Assembly (NCBI RefSeq): GCF_030733745.1
Contig: NZ_JASHIK010000008.1
Location: forward strand, 141,334-205,333
DNA from: Stappia sp. MMSF_3263
GTDB taxonomy: Bacteria; Pseudomonadota; Alphaproteobacteria; Rhizobiales; Stappiaceae
DNA length: 64,000 nucleotides
Reading direction: 5' to 3'
Part shown: one piece after another, positions 55,633-64,000 of the stretch
Layout: each line of letters begins with the position of its first letter
Numbering within the stretch: the stretch's first letter is position 1
Made by a program: the position numbers and the translations under genes
Notes under the pieces: generated by a model
Database searches by the model: none
What the model was told of the DNA's origin: nothing
What the model saw: the letters and a program-made list of their open reading frames with translations, nothing else

Positions 55633-57615
55633 ATGACCGATATCGACAAGCACCATCGCATGGCCAATGCGATCCGTTTCCTCGCAGCCGATGCCGTGGA
55701 AGCGGCCAAGTCCGGCCATCCAGGCCTGCCGATGGGCGCGGCCGACATCGCCACCGTGCTGTTCACGCAGGTCATGCATTACGACCCGACCCGGCCCGAC
55801 TGGCCGGACCGTGACCGGTTCGTGCTGTCCGCGGGCCACGGCTCTATGCTGCTCTACGCCGTTCACTACCTGCTTGGCTCCGAGGACTTCACCCTCGACC
55901 AGATCAGGAACTTCCGGCAGATTGGTGCGCTGACCGCGGGTCACCCGGAATTCGGCCACGGCGCCGGCATCGAGACGACCACGGGCCCGCTCGGCCAGGG
56001 CCTCGCCAATGCCGTCGGCATGGCGATGTCGGAAAGGCACCTGCGCGAGACCTTCGGCGCCGACATTGTCGATCACCGCACCTATGTGCTGGCCGGCGAC
56101 GGCTGCCTCATGGAAGGCATCAGCCAGGAAGCGATCTCGCTTGCCGGACACCTGAAGCTCGACCGCCTCATCGTCATCTGGGACGACAACGGCATCTCCA
56201 TCGACGGCAAGGTCTCGATCTCAGATTCGACCGACCAGATCGGACGCTTCCAGGCAAGCGGCTGGAACACGGTCGCCATTGACGGCCACGATCCGGTGGC
56301 CATCGCCGCCGCCCTCAACGAGGCGCGCGAGAGCGATCGCCCGACCCTGATCGCGGCGAAGACGACCATCGGCTTCGGCGCCCCCAACAAGGCCGGCTCG
56401 GAAAAGGTGCACGGTTCGCCGCTCGGCGCCGAGGAACTGGCCGCCACCCGCAAGGCGCTCGGCTGGGCCCACGAGGCCTTCGACGTTCCCAGCGACATCA
56501 TCGACGCCTGGCGGATCGCCGGCCTGCGCTCCGGCCAGACGCGCAAGGAATGGGAGAAGCGGCTCGCCGCTGCCGATCCGGAGATGCGCGGCGAGTTCGA
56601 GCGGCGCCTGCGTGGCGACCTGCCGGCAGCCTTTGCAACCGAGATGGACAAGCTGAAGAAGCAGATCGCCCACGACAAGCCGGTGATGGCGACCCGCAAG
56701 GCGTCGGAATACGTGCTCGGCACGATCACCCGCGTCGTTCCCGAGACGATCGGCGGTTCCGCCGACCTGACCGGCTCCAACAACACCCGCACCGCCGATA
56801 CCAGGGCGATCACGCCGGACGACTTCACCGGCCGCTATGTCCATTGGGGCATTCGCGAGCACGGCATGGCAGCCGCGATGAACGGCATGGCCCTGCACGG
56901 CGGCACCATCCCCTATTCGGGCACCTTCCTGGTGTTTTCCGACTATGCCCGCCCGGCGATGCGCCTGGCGGCGCTGATGGGGCAGCGTGTCATCCACGTG
57001 ATGACCCATGACAGCATCGGCCTTGGCGAGGATGGCCCGACCCACCAGCCGGTCGAGCATTACGCCGCGCTGCGCGCCATCCCCAATCTCGATTTCTACC
57101 GCCCGGCGGACGTCACCGAGACCCTGGAATGCTGGCAACTGGCGCTGGAGACCCCCGACACGCCGAGCGTCCTGGCGCTGACACGCCAGAACCTGCCTGC
57201 GGTACGCAAGACCTACGAGGCGGAGAACCTGTCCGCGCGCGGCGCCTATGTCGTCGCCGACAGCGGCGAGAGCCCGGCGGTGACCATCTTCGCCTCCGGC
57301 TCCGAGGTCGAGATCGCCCTGGCCGCCCGCGAGGCGCTCGAGGCGGCGGGAACCGCCACGCGCGTCGTCTCGGTGCCCTGCATGGAGCGTTTCGAGCGCC
57401 AGTCGCAGGACTATCAGGACGACATGATCGGCGGCGCCAAGGTCTGCGTCGCCGTCGAGGCCGGCATCCGCCAGGGCTGGGACCGCATCATCGGCCGCGA
57501 CGGCATCTTCATCGGCATGACCGGTTTCGGCGCCAGCGGCCCCTACCAGCAGCTCTACAGCCATTTCGGCATCACCGCCGAGGCCGTCGTCGCCGCCGTG
57601 AACGCGCGGCTCTGA
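55633..57615 (+). CDS. tkt: Transketolase
   Basis: Thiamine-diphosphate enzyme moving two-carbon units in the pentose-phosphate pathway. It has 660 residues, the normal length. Seen: [26 protein letters not shown], catalytic His region [17 protein letters not shown] motif [32 protein letters not shown], the Pyr domain [24 protein letters not shown] and [21 protein letters not shown] 55633 starts [15 protein letters not shown]; the upstream extension is rejected. It opens a carbohydrate block with gap, pgk and fba. Confidence 0.97.
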   Translation: MTDIDKHHRMANAIRFLAADAVEAAKSGHPGLPMGAADIATVLFTQVMHYDPTRPDWPDRDRFVLSAGHGSMLLYAVHYLLGSEDFTLDQIRNFRQIGALTAGHPEFGHGAGIETTTGPLGQGLANAVGMAMSERHLRETFGADIVDHRTYVLAGDGCLMEGISQEAISLAGHLKLDRLIVIWDDNGISIDGKVSISDSTDQIGRFQASGWNTVAIDGHDPVAIAAALNEARESDRPTLIAAKTTIGFGAPNKAGSEKVHGSPLGAEELAATRKALGWAHEAFDVPSDIIDAWRIAGLRSGQTRKEWEKRLAAADPEMRGEFERRLRGDLPAAFATEMDKLKKQIAHDKPVMATRKASEYVLGTITRVVPETIGGSADLTGSNNTRTADTRAITPDDFTGRYVHWGIREHGMAAAMNGMALHGGTIPYSGTFLVFSDYARPAMRLAALMGQRVIHVMTHDSIGLGEDGPTHQPVEHYAALRAIPNLDFYRPADVTETLECWQLALETPDTPSVLALTRQNLPAVRKTYEAENLSARGAYVVADSGESPAVTIFASGSEVEIALAAREALEAAGTATRVVSVPCMERFERQSQDYQDDMIGGAKVCVAVEAGIRQGWDRIIGRDGIFIGMTGFGASGPYQQLYSHFGITAEAVVAAVNARL

Positions 57616-57633
57616 CCCTGCCTTGGACAAACC

Positions 57634-57664
57634 GGGGACAGGCGGTCACGGGCCGCCTGTTCCC
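57634..57664 (+). other. Hairpin after tkt
   Basis: GGGGACAGGCGG pairs with CCGCCTGTTCCC (one mismatch) around a 7-base loop, 18 bases past the tkt stop. There is no T-run, so it is probably an RNA-stabilising or weak terminator structure before the cyclase gene. Confidence 0.45.
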
Positions 57665-57725
57665 GCTGTTGCGCGCGCACGCCTGTCGGCTGTAAGAACA
57701 GGTCGATCATCGGGAGGTCGTCGCC

Positions 57726-59333
57726 GTGCCGCAGACTGACGAGAACCACCGCAGCGTCGACAGGCTCTGGCGCCAGGTCGCCGAGCGGCCCTGGATTCTC
57801 GCCGGTGCCGTTCTGGCCGCTCTCGTTCTGCTTCCGCTGGCCGTCTGGCTCGACCTGCGCAACCTCTCCGACACCTCGCTGGCGACGCAGGCGCGCACCC
57901 TGAACGCCATGATCTCGGACATCCGAGCCTATTACGGCGCCAATGTCGTCGGCCGTGTCCAGGCTTTCGACGGCGACACAGTCGCCGTGCACAATTACGA
58001 GGACGTGCCGGGCGCCGTCCCCATTCCCGCCACGCTGTCGCTGGAGCTCGGCGGGGTCATCGCCGGCCGCGGCGGCGGCGATGTCAACTATCGCTTCGTG
58101 TCCGACCAGGCTTTCCGCAACCGCGCGCCGCACCGTCTCGACGACTTCGAGACGCGAGCCCTGGCCCGGTTCCGCGAGACCCGCGCGCCCGATGCCGTCG
58201 CCTCGGAGTTCGCCGGTTCGCTGTTCGAGCGCGAGATCCGCATGGCGGTGCCGGTCGTCATGGGACAGGCCTGCGTTTCCTGCCACAACACCCATCCCGA
58301 AAGCCCCAAGCAGGACTGGCAGGTCGGCGACGTGCGCGGCATCCAGGCCATCACCGTTCACCAGCCGATTGCCAGGAACCTCTTCTCCTTCAAGTATCTC
58401 TTCCTCTATTTCGCCGGCGCCGGCACCTTCGGCATCGCCTTTGCGGGCCTGCAATGGCGCCAGGCCAATGCCTTCCGGCGCATGAACGCCGAACTGGAGG
58501 AGGCCAACGGCTTCCTCGCCTCCATCTCGATGAAGATCTCCAAATATCTCTCGCCGCAGATCTACAAGTCGATCTTCTCCGGAGAGAAGGACGTGGTGAT
58601 CTCCACCGAGCGCAAGAAGCTGACCATCTTCTTCTCCGACATCAAGGACTTCACCGAGACGGCCGAGCATCTCCAGCCGGAGGAGCTCACCAGCCTGCTC
58701 AACGAGTATTTCACCGAGATGTCCACCATCGCGCAGGCTCATGGCGCCACGGTCGACAAGTTCATCGGCGACGCGATCCTCGCCTTTTTCGGCGACCCGG
58801 AAACGCGCGGCGCGCGCGAGGATGCCAATGCCTGCCTGGACATGGCGATCGCCATGCAGCGGAGGATGGCGGAACTGAAAGCACAGTGGCGCCGGCGCGG
58901 CATCGAAAAGCCGTTCGAGGTGCGCATGGGCATCAACACCGGCTACTGCAACGTCGGCAATTTCGGATCCGCCGACCGGATGGACTATACGATCATCGGT
59001 GCGGAGGCGAACCTTGCCGCGCGCCTGCAGGGCATCGCCGAGCCCGGCGGCATCGTCATCTCCTACGAGACCTGGGCCCATGTGCAGGACCGGGTGCGCG
59101 TGCGCCGGCTTGAGCCGATCACGCTGAAGGGCATTCCCGGCGAGATCGTGCCCTATGCCGTGGAGGGCCTGCACGACCTCGCCATGCCGGATCCGGACAC
59201 GATCACCGAGGAGAACGAGGGGCTGTTTCTCCGCCTCGACATAGCAAAGCTCGATGCCGACGCGCGGCGCAAGGCCGAGGCCGTCCTGGAGAAGGCGCTC
59301 GGCGCGGTGCGCATGCGCGACGACAGCGTTTGA
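57726..59333 (+). CDS. Adenylate cyclase with a periplasmic heme-binding Tll0287-like (DUF3365) sensor
   Basis: Membrane class III cyclase of 535 residues. First membrane helix about 22-44 (PWILAGAVLAALVLLPLAVWL); periplasmic DUF3365/Tll0287-like domain about 50-212 containing the c-type heme motif CVSCH (C183-H187) and flanking REIRMAVPVVMGQA; second helix about 222-245; catalytic domain from about 295 with metal residues D305 (IFFSDIKDFT) and D349 (DKFIGDAILAFFGD) and the Asn/Arg pair in ANLAARL. Thr occupies the adenine-selecting position (DYTIIG), as in class IIIb. The start is GTG 57726 with GGGAGG upstream. It lies between tkt and gap. Heme or redox sensing is inferred. Confidence 0.88.
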   Translation: MPQTDENHRSVDRLWRQVAERPWILAGAVLAALVLLPLAVWLDLRNLSDTSLATQARTLNAMISDIRAYYGANVVGRVQAFDGDTVAVHNYEDVPGAVPIPATLSLELGGVIAGRGGGDVNYRFVSDQAFRNRAPHRLDDFETRALARFRETRAPDAVASEFAGSLFEREIRMAVPVVMGQACVSCHNTHPESPKQDWQVGDVRGIQAITVHQPIARNLFSFKYLFLYFAGAGTFGIAFAGLQWRQANAFRRMNAELEEANGFLASISMKISKYLSPQIYKSIFSGEKDVVISTERKKLTIFFSDIKDFTETAEHLQPEELTSLLNEYFTEMSTIAQAHGATVDKFIGDAILAFFGDPETRGAREDANACLDMAIAMQRRMAELKAQWRRRGIEKPFEVRMGINTGYCNVGNFGSADRMDYTIIGAEANLAARLQGIAEPGGIVISYETWAHVQDRVRVRRLEPITLKGIPGEIVPYAVEGLHDLAMPDPDTITEENEGLFLRLDIAKLDADARRKAEAVLEKALGAVRMRDDSV

Positions 59334-59540
59334 GACCGGCCGCGGGCGCGACAGGCGCGCCCGCGATCGATATATGTTGCCGGACCCCGTTGCATCCTTG
59401 ACGAGGCTTCTGTAACCAGCGTTCGGGCGCCGTCGGACGGCGCTCCAATGACGACAAGAGCCGGACGGTTCCTCACCAGACGGTCGGGCTCCACCAGTTC
59501 ATCGCCAAGGATGCGGTTCGCCGCCACAGGAGAGACAAGC

Positions 59541-60548
<1,008 letters not shown>

Positions 60549-60560
60549 TCCGGACTTGGC

Positions 60561-60587
60561 CGGGGCGGCCGCCGCAAGGCCGCCCCG
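60561..60587 (+). other. GC-rich hairpin between gap and pgk
   Basis: CGGGGCGGCC pairs with GGCCGCCCCG around a 7-base loop, 12 bases after the gap stop, without a T-run. It probably stabilises the gap 3' end or partly attenuates pgk. Confidence 0.5.
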
Positions 60588-60704
60588 ATCCTGTGACAGA
60601 CCGCGACAGGCGTCACAGACGCCTCTGACGGTGCCTTCCTGGCGCCCCCAAGACGAGCCAATGGCAGGCGCGCGACGCGCCGAAATGCAATCGGGTAGCA
60701 AGCG

Positions 60705-61898
60705 ATGACCTTCAAGACCCTCGACGACATGGGTGGCCTTATCGGCAAGCGCGTTCTCGTGCGCGTCGACCTGAACGTGCCGATGGACGGCAACAAGGTG
60801 ACCGACGCGACCCGGATCGACCGCGTCCTGCCGACGATCCGCGAGCTCTGCGACAAGGGAGCGCGCGTCGTGCTGCTCGCCCATTTCGGCCGTCCCAAGG
60901 GCGCCGTCATGCCCGAGATGAGCCTGGCCCCGGTCGCCGCCGCGTTGACCGAACGTCTCGGCCGGCCGGTGGCCTTTGCCGCCGACTGCATCGGCGAGCT
61001 TGCCGCCGCCACCGTCGACGGGCTCAAGGACGGCGACGTGGCGCTGCTCGAGAACACACGCTTCCATGCCGGTGAGGAAAAGAACGAGGCGGCCTTTGCC
61101 GACGCGCTGGCCGCCCTTGGCGATCTCTATGTCAACGACGCCTTCTCCGCCGCGCACCGCGCTCACGCCTCGACGGAAGGGCTGGCCCGGCGCCTGCCGG
61201 CCTGTGCCGGCCGCACCATGCAGGCCGAACTGGAGGCGCTCGCCGCCGCCCTGACCACGCCGGTGCGCCCGGTTCTCGCCGTGGTCGGCGGCGCCAAGGT
61301 CTCCTCCAAGATCGAACTGCTCGACAATCTCGTGAAGAAGGTCGACATGCTGGTCATCGGCGGCGGCATGGCCAACACATTCCTCGCCGCCCAGGGCAAG
61401 GATGTCGGAAAATCGCTGTGCGAACATGATCTTGCCGACACGGCGCGCCGCATCATCGAGACCGCCAAGGCCTCGGGTTGCGAGATCGTGCTGCCTGTCG
61501 ACGCGGTCGTTGCTCGTGAATTCAGGGCTGGCGCCGCCAACCAGACCGTCTCCGTGGACGCGGTCCCCGCCGACGCGATGATCCTTGATGTCGGCCCGCA
61601 ATCGGTCGCCAACGTCAAGGCGAAGATCGACGCGGCCGCGACGCTGGTATGGAACGGTCCGCTGGGCGCCTTCGAGATCGCGCCCTTTGACATCGCCACG
61701 GTCACCGCAGCCCGCTATGCCGCCGCCCGCAGCAAGAACGGCCCGCTCGTCACCGTGGCCGGCGGCGGCGACACGGTCGCCGCGCTCAATCACGCCGGCG
61801 CCGCCGGCGACTTTTCCTACGTCTCCACGGCCGGCGGCGCCTTCCTCGAATGGCTCGAGGGCAAGGCCCTTCCGGGCGTGGTTGCGCTGCAGGATTAA
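60705..61898 (+). CDS. pgk: Phosphoglycerate kinase
   Basis: Transfers phosphate between 1,3-bisphosphoglycerate and ADP. It has 397 residues, standard length. Seen: [95 protein letters not shown] and the C-terminal [38 protein letters not shown]. It is third in tkt-(cyclase)-gap-pgk-fba and followed by a terminator. Confidence 0.97.
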   Translation: MTFKTLDDMGGLIGKRVLVRVDLNVPMDGNKVTDATRIDRVLPTIRELCDKGARVVLLAHFGRPKGAVMPEMSLAPVAAALTERLGRPVAFAADCIGELAAATVDGLKDGDVALLENTRFHAGEEKNEAAFADALAALGDLYVNDAFSAAHRAHASTEGLARRLPACAGRTMQAELEALAAALTTPVRPVLAVVGGAKVSSKIELLDNLVKKVDMLVIGGGMANTFLAAQGKDVGKSLCEHDLADTARRIIETAKASGCEIVLPVDAVVAREFRAGAANQTVSVDAVPADAMILDVGPQSVANVKAKIDAAATLVWNGPLGAFEIAPFDIATVTAARYAAARSKNGPLVTVAGGGDTVAALNHAGAAGDFSYVSTAGGAFLEWLEGKALPGVVALQD

Positions 61899-61918
61899 TC
61901 CTTTTGGTGAAACACCCC

Positions 61919-61948
61919 ACGCCGCGCCTTCAAAAGCGCGGCGTTTTT
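61919..61948 (+). terminator. Intrinsic terminator after pgk
   Basis: Stem ACGCCGCGC (61919-61927) with GCGCGGCGT (61936-61944), 8-base loop, then T residues to 61948. It separates pgk from fba, 20 bases past the pgk stop. Confidence 0.88.
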
Positions 61949-62010
61949 GATAGAAAGCCGCAGCTGCCGCGCGGCGGAAACAAGCGAACGGAAAGAAGAG
62001 GACGCATCGG

Positions 62011-63042
62011 ATGAGTGAACGTCTCGAAGACATTGCCGAGGCCATGGTGGCCACCGGCCAGGGCATTCTGGCCGCCGACGAAAGCACCGGCACCATCCAG
62101 AAGCGCTTCGACCAGATCGCGACGCAGAACACCGAGGACAACCGCCGCGCCTATCGCGAGATGCTGTTCTCCAGCACCGAGGCGATGAACGACTGCATCT
62201 CCGGCGTCATCCTCTTCGACGAGACCCTGCGCCAGAAGGCCGCCGACGGCACTCCCTTCGTCGAAATGATCCGCAAGGCCGGCGCCGTGCCGGGCATCAA
62301 GGTCGACAAGGGCGCCAAGCCGCTCGCCGGCTTCCCGGGCGAAACCGTCACCGAGGGCCTCGACGGGCTGCGCGAGCGCCTTGCCGAGTATTACGATCTC
62401 GGCGCGCGTTTCGCCAAGTGGCGCGCGGTGATCGACATCAACGAGGAAGACGGCCAGCCGTCGAGCACCTGCATCCAGTCGAACGCCCATGCACTGGCCC
62501 GCTACGCGGCGCTCTGTCAGGAGGCCGGCATCGTTCCGATCGTCGAGCCGGAAGTGCTGATGGACGGTCCGGCCGCCTCGCACGACATCGAGACCTGCTA
62601 CGAAGTCACCGAGTGGACACTCAACACGGTGTTCTCCGAGCTGTTCCAGATGGACGTGATGCTGGAAGGCATCATCCTCAAGCCGAACATGATCGTGCCG
62701 GGCAAGAACGCCTCCTTCCAGGCCTCGGCCGAGGAAGTCGCCGAACTGACCCTGCGCTGCCTCAAGGCGACGGTTCCGGCCGCCGTTCCCGGCATCGCCT
62801 TCCTGTCCGGCGGCCAGTCGGACGAGGCTGCAACCGAGCACCTGCACCTGATGAACGCTTCCGGCCCGCTGCCGTGGAAGCTCACGTTCTCCTATGGACG
62901 CGCCCTGCAGCAGTCGGCGCTGAAGGCCTGGGGCGGCAAGCCGGAGAATGTTCCGGCCGCGCAGGCCGCCTTCCTGCACCGTGCCCGGATGAACGGCCTT
63001 GCCGCCAAGGGCGAGTGGAACAAGGACCTGGAGACGGCCTGA
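62011..63042 (+). CDS. fba: Class I fructose-bisphosphate aldolase
   Basis: Schiff-base aldolase splitting fructose-1,6-bisphosphate into triose phosphates. The 343 residues follow the class I family: GQGILAADESTGTIQKRF, FDETLRQKAADGTPFVEMI, PGIKVDKGAKPLAGFPGETVTEGLDGL, KWRAVIDI, catalytic K224 in LEGIILKPNMIVPG, GIAFLSGGQSDEAATEHLHLMN and PWKLTFSYGRALQQSALKAW. Bacteria more often use the zinc class II enzyme, but class I is common in Rhizobiales. It has its own leader after the pgk terminator. Confidence 0.96.
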   Translation: MSERLEDIAEAMVATGQGILAADESTGTIQKRFDQIATQNTEDNRRAYREMLFSSTEAMNDCISGVILFDETLRQKAADGTPFVEMIRKAGAVPGIKVDKGAKPLAGFPGETVTEGLDGLRERLAEYYDLGARFAKWRAVIDINEEDGQPSSTCIQSNAHALARYAALCQEAGIVPIVEPEVLMDGPAASHDIETCYEVTEWTLNTVFSELFQMDVMLEGIILKPNMIVPGKNASFQASAEEVAELTLRCLKATVPAAVPGIAFLSGGQSDEAATEHLHLMNASGPLPWKLTFSYGRALQQSALKAWGGKPENVPAAQAAFLHRARMNGLAAKGEWNKDLETA

Positions 63043-63073
63043 GCCGCCTCGCCATCCTCGACGACGCTTGACG

Positions 63074-63098
63074 AGAGGGGCGGTTTCGCCCCTCTTTT
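63074..63098 (+). terminator. Intrinsic terminator after fba
   Basis: Stem AGAGGGGCG with CGCCCCTCT, 4-base loop GTTT, then TTT. It lies 32 bases after the fba stop. Confidence 0.85.
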
Positions 63099-63166
63099 GC
63101 CGTGATCGGCCGCCATTCAGGATCCGGTCACGCCGATGGGCCCCGCGAACCGGAAGGACACGCGCC

Positions 63167-63811
63167 GTGCACCCGCGCCTGTACCTGATTACACCCGACG
63201 ACCTCGACATCGACCGCTTCCCCGATCAGCTCGCGGCGGCGCTTTCCGGTGGCGATGTCGCCTGCCTTCTGATCGCCGACGGCGGTTGGGGCGAGACCGG
63301 CTTCCAGAAGATTGCGGAACGCGTCGTGCCGCTGGCGCAAGAGGCGGGAACCGCCGTGCTCGTCCACAATGACAGCCGCACGGCCGGACGCAGTCGTGCC
63401 GACGGCATCCATGTCGACACCGGCATGGACGACCTGAAGCAGGCGCTGGAAACGTTCCGCCCCGCCGGCATTGTCGGCGTCGGCGACATCCGCACCCGGC
63501 ACGACGCGATGACCGTCGCCGAGCTTGGCGTCGACTATGTCTTCTTCGGCCTTCTTGCCCGCGAGGAGGACGAGGAGCCGCACCGCAAGACGCTCGACTT
63601 TGCCTCCTGGTGGTCGGAAATGTTCGAGACGCCCTGCGTGGCCCTGAGCGGGCACGCGCTCGCCGGCATCGAGACCGCCGCCGCCACCGGCGCCGATTTT
63701 GTCGCCGCCCGGGCCGCCATCTGGAACCACCCGGACGGCCCCGAGGCTGCGGTGCGTGCCGCCAACGAAATCCTCTCGCGCCACGAACTGGGTGAGGTCG
63801 ACAACGGATGA
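63167..63811 (+). CDS. Divergent thiamine-phosphate-synthase-like (ThiE-like) TIM-barrel protein
   Basis: Protein of 214 residues with the beta/alpha order of ThiE: PRLYLITPDDLDIDRF, VACLLIADGGWGETGF, GTAVLVHNDSRTAGRSRADGIHVDTG, GIVGVGDIRTRHDAMTVAELGVDYVFFGLL and CVALSGHALAGIETAAATGADFVAARAAIWN. The canonical ThiE motifs for substrate binding are altered: HVGQ reads HVDTG, and the Gly-Ser-His segment reads GDIRTRHD. True thiamine-phosphate synthase activity is therefore doubtful; a related phosphate-binding role is possible. The start is GTG 63167 with GGAAGGA upstream. It overlaps the next gene by four bases. Confidence 0.72.
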   Translation: MHPRLYLITPDDLDIDRFPDQLAAALSGGDVACLLIADGGWGETGFQKIAERVVPLAQEAGTAVLVHNDSRTAGRSRADGIHVDTGMDDLKQALETFRPAGIVGVGDIRTRHDAMTVAELGVDYVFFGLLAREEDEEPHRKTLDFASWWSEMFETPCVALSGHALAGIETAAATGADFVAARAAIWNHPDGPEAAVRAANEILSRHELGEVDNG

Positions 63812-64000
63812 CCCGCTCCGGACGGCATCTCCTGCGAACAGGCGTGCTGGCCGCATTGCTCGGTGTGGCCCAGCTCGCCCTGCTTCAGTCTGTCCTGCTC
63901 GAGGCTGCCCTCGCCCAATCTGCCCCGGCCCAATCTGCCCCGACACCGGCCGCCGCCGCCGATGATGCTCCCCCTTCGGCCGCAACTTCATCTGTTCCCA
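63808..64000 (+). CDS. Exported Ala/Pro-rich protein, C-terminus off the window
   Basis: Open frame of 64 codons to the right edge, starting ATGA-overlapped with the ThiE-like gene. It begins with a clear signal peptide (about 1-37, LLRTGVLAALLGVAQLALLQ) and a predicted cleavage after ALAQ, then a low-complexity Ala/Pro/Gln/Ser stretch with a repeated SAPAQ unit. Nothing further can be identified. In Rhizobiales a secreted repeat protein often sits here, but that is context only. Confidence 0.7.
   Translation, partial: MTRSGRHLLRTGVLAALLGVAQLALLQSVLLEAALAQSAPAQSAPTPAAAADDAPPSAATSSVP

Overview
This 64 kb window is a GC-rich chromosomal segment of an alphaproteobacterium, almost certainly of the order Hyphomicrobiales (Rhizobiales). 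The evidence is gene content: CtrA and its phosphotransferase ChpT, a two-CheW hybrid CheA, EipA (DUF1134), an Omp25/Omp31-type porin-like barrel, a DUF4164-zapA-6S RNA-fau block, a serC leader RNA, and alphaproteobacterial CtrA boxes, CcrM-type GANTC sites and sigma-32-type promoters. I cannot fix the genus. I see no phage, transposon, integrative element, rRNA operon or CRISPR array; this is essentially core genome.

Left part (1-32.6 kb, mixed strands): a truncated ketoglutarate-semialdehyde-type dehydrogenase; a DUF2336 protein; a PqiA-like membrane protein; fliI-fliJ; ctrA with an unusual promoter; the dipeptide transporter dppABCDF; a membrane-anchored coiled-coil protein; eipA; a YHS-domain protein; chpT and a cheA-cheW-cheY-cheB-cheR operon closed by a strong terminator; tRNA-Glu(CTC); rluD; the heat-shock sigma factor rpoH; a CHASE2 adenylate cyclase; EamA and MFS transporters; purA and a Pro/Thr-rich membrane protein.

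Middle part (32.7-50.5 kb, almost entirely minus strand): serC-serA behind a serC leader RNA, an outer-membrane barrel with a perfect CtrA box, glmM, ftsH with a consensus RpoH promoter, tilS, the Tol-Pal cell-envelope operon (tolQ-tolR-tolA-tolB-pal-cpoB) with a perfect CtrA box upstream of tolQ, ybgC, and ruvC-ruvA-ruvB.

Right part (50.7-64 kb): a TauE/SafE permease, yebC, a YmdB-type phosphoesterase, fau, 6S RNA, zapA, a DUF4164 protein, then a plus-strand central-carbon block tkt - heme-domain adenylate cyclase - gap - pgk - fba - ThiE-like protein - truncated secreted protein.

Working together, the window links cell-cycle control (ctrA, chpT, probable CcrM sites), motility (fliI, fliJ), a Che pathway, and envelope construction and constriction (tol-pal, glmM, zapA, eipA, omp). 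Direct sequence evidence of CtrA wiring is a TTAA-N7-TTAA box before tolQ and another before omp. The most striking unexplained signal is a pair of near-identical dyads about three helical turns apart, embedded with five GANTC sites, in the ctrA promoter.
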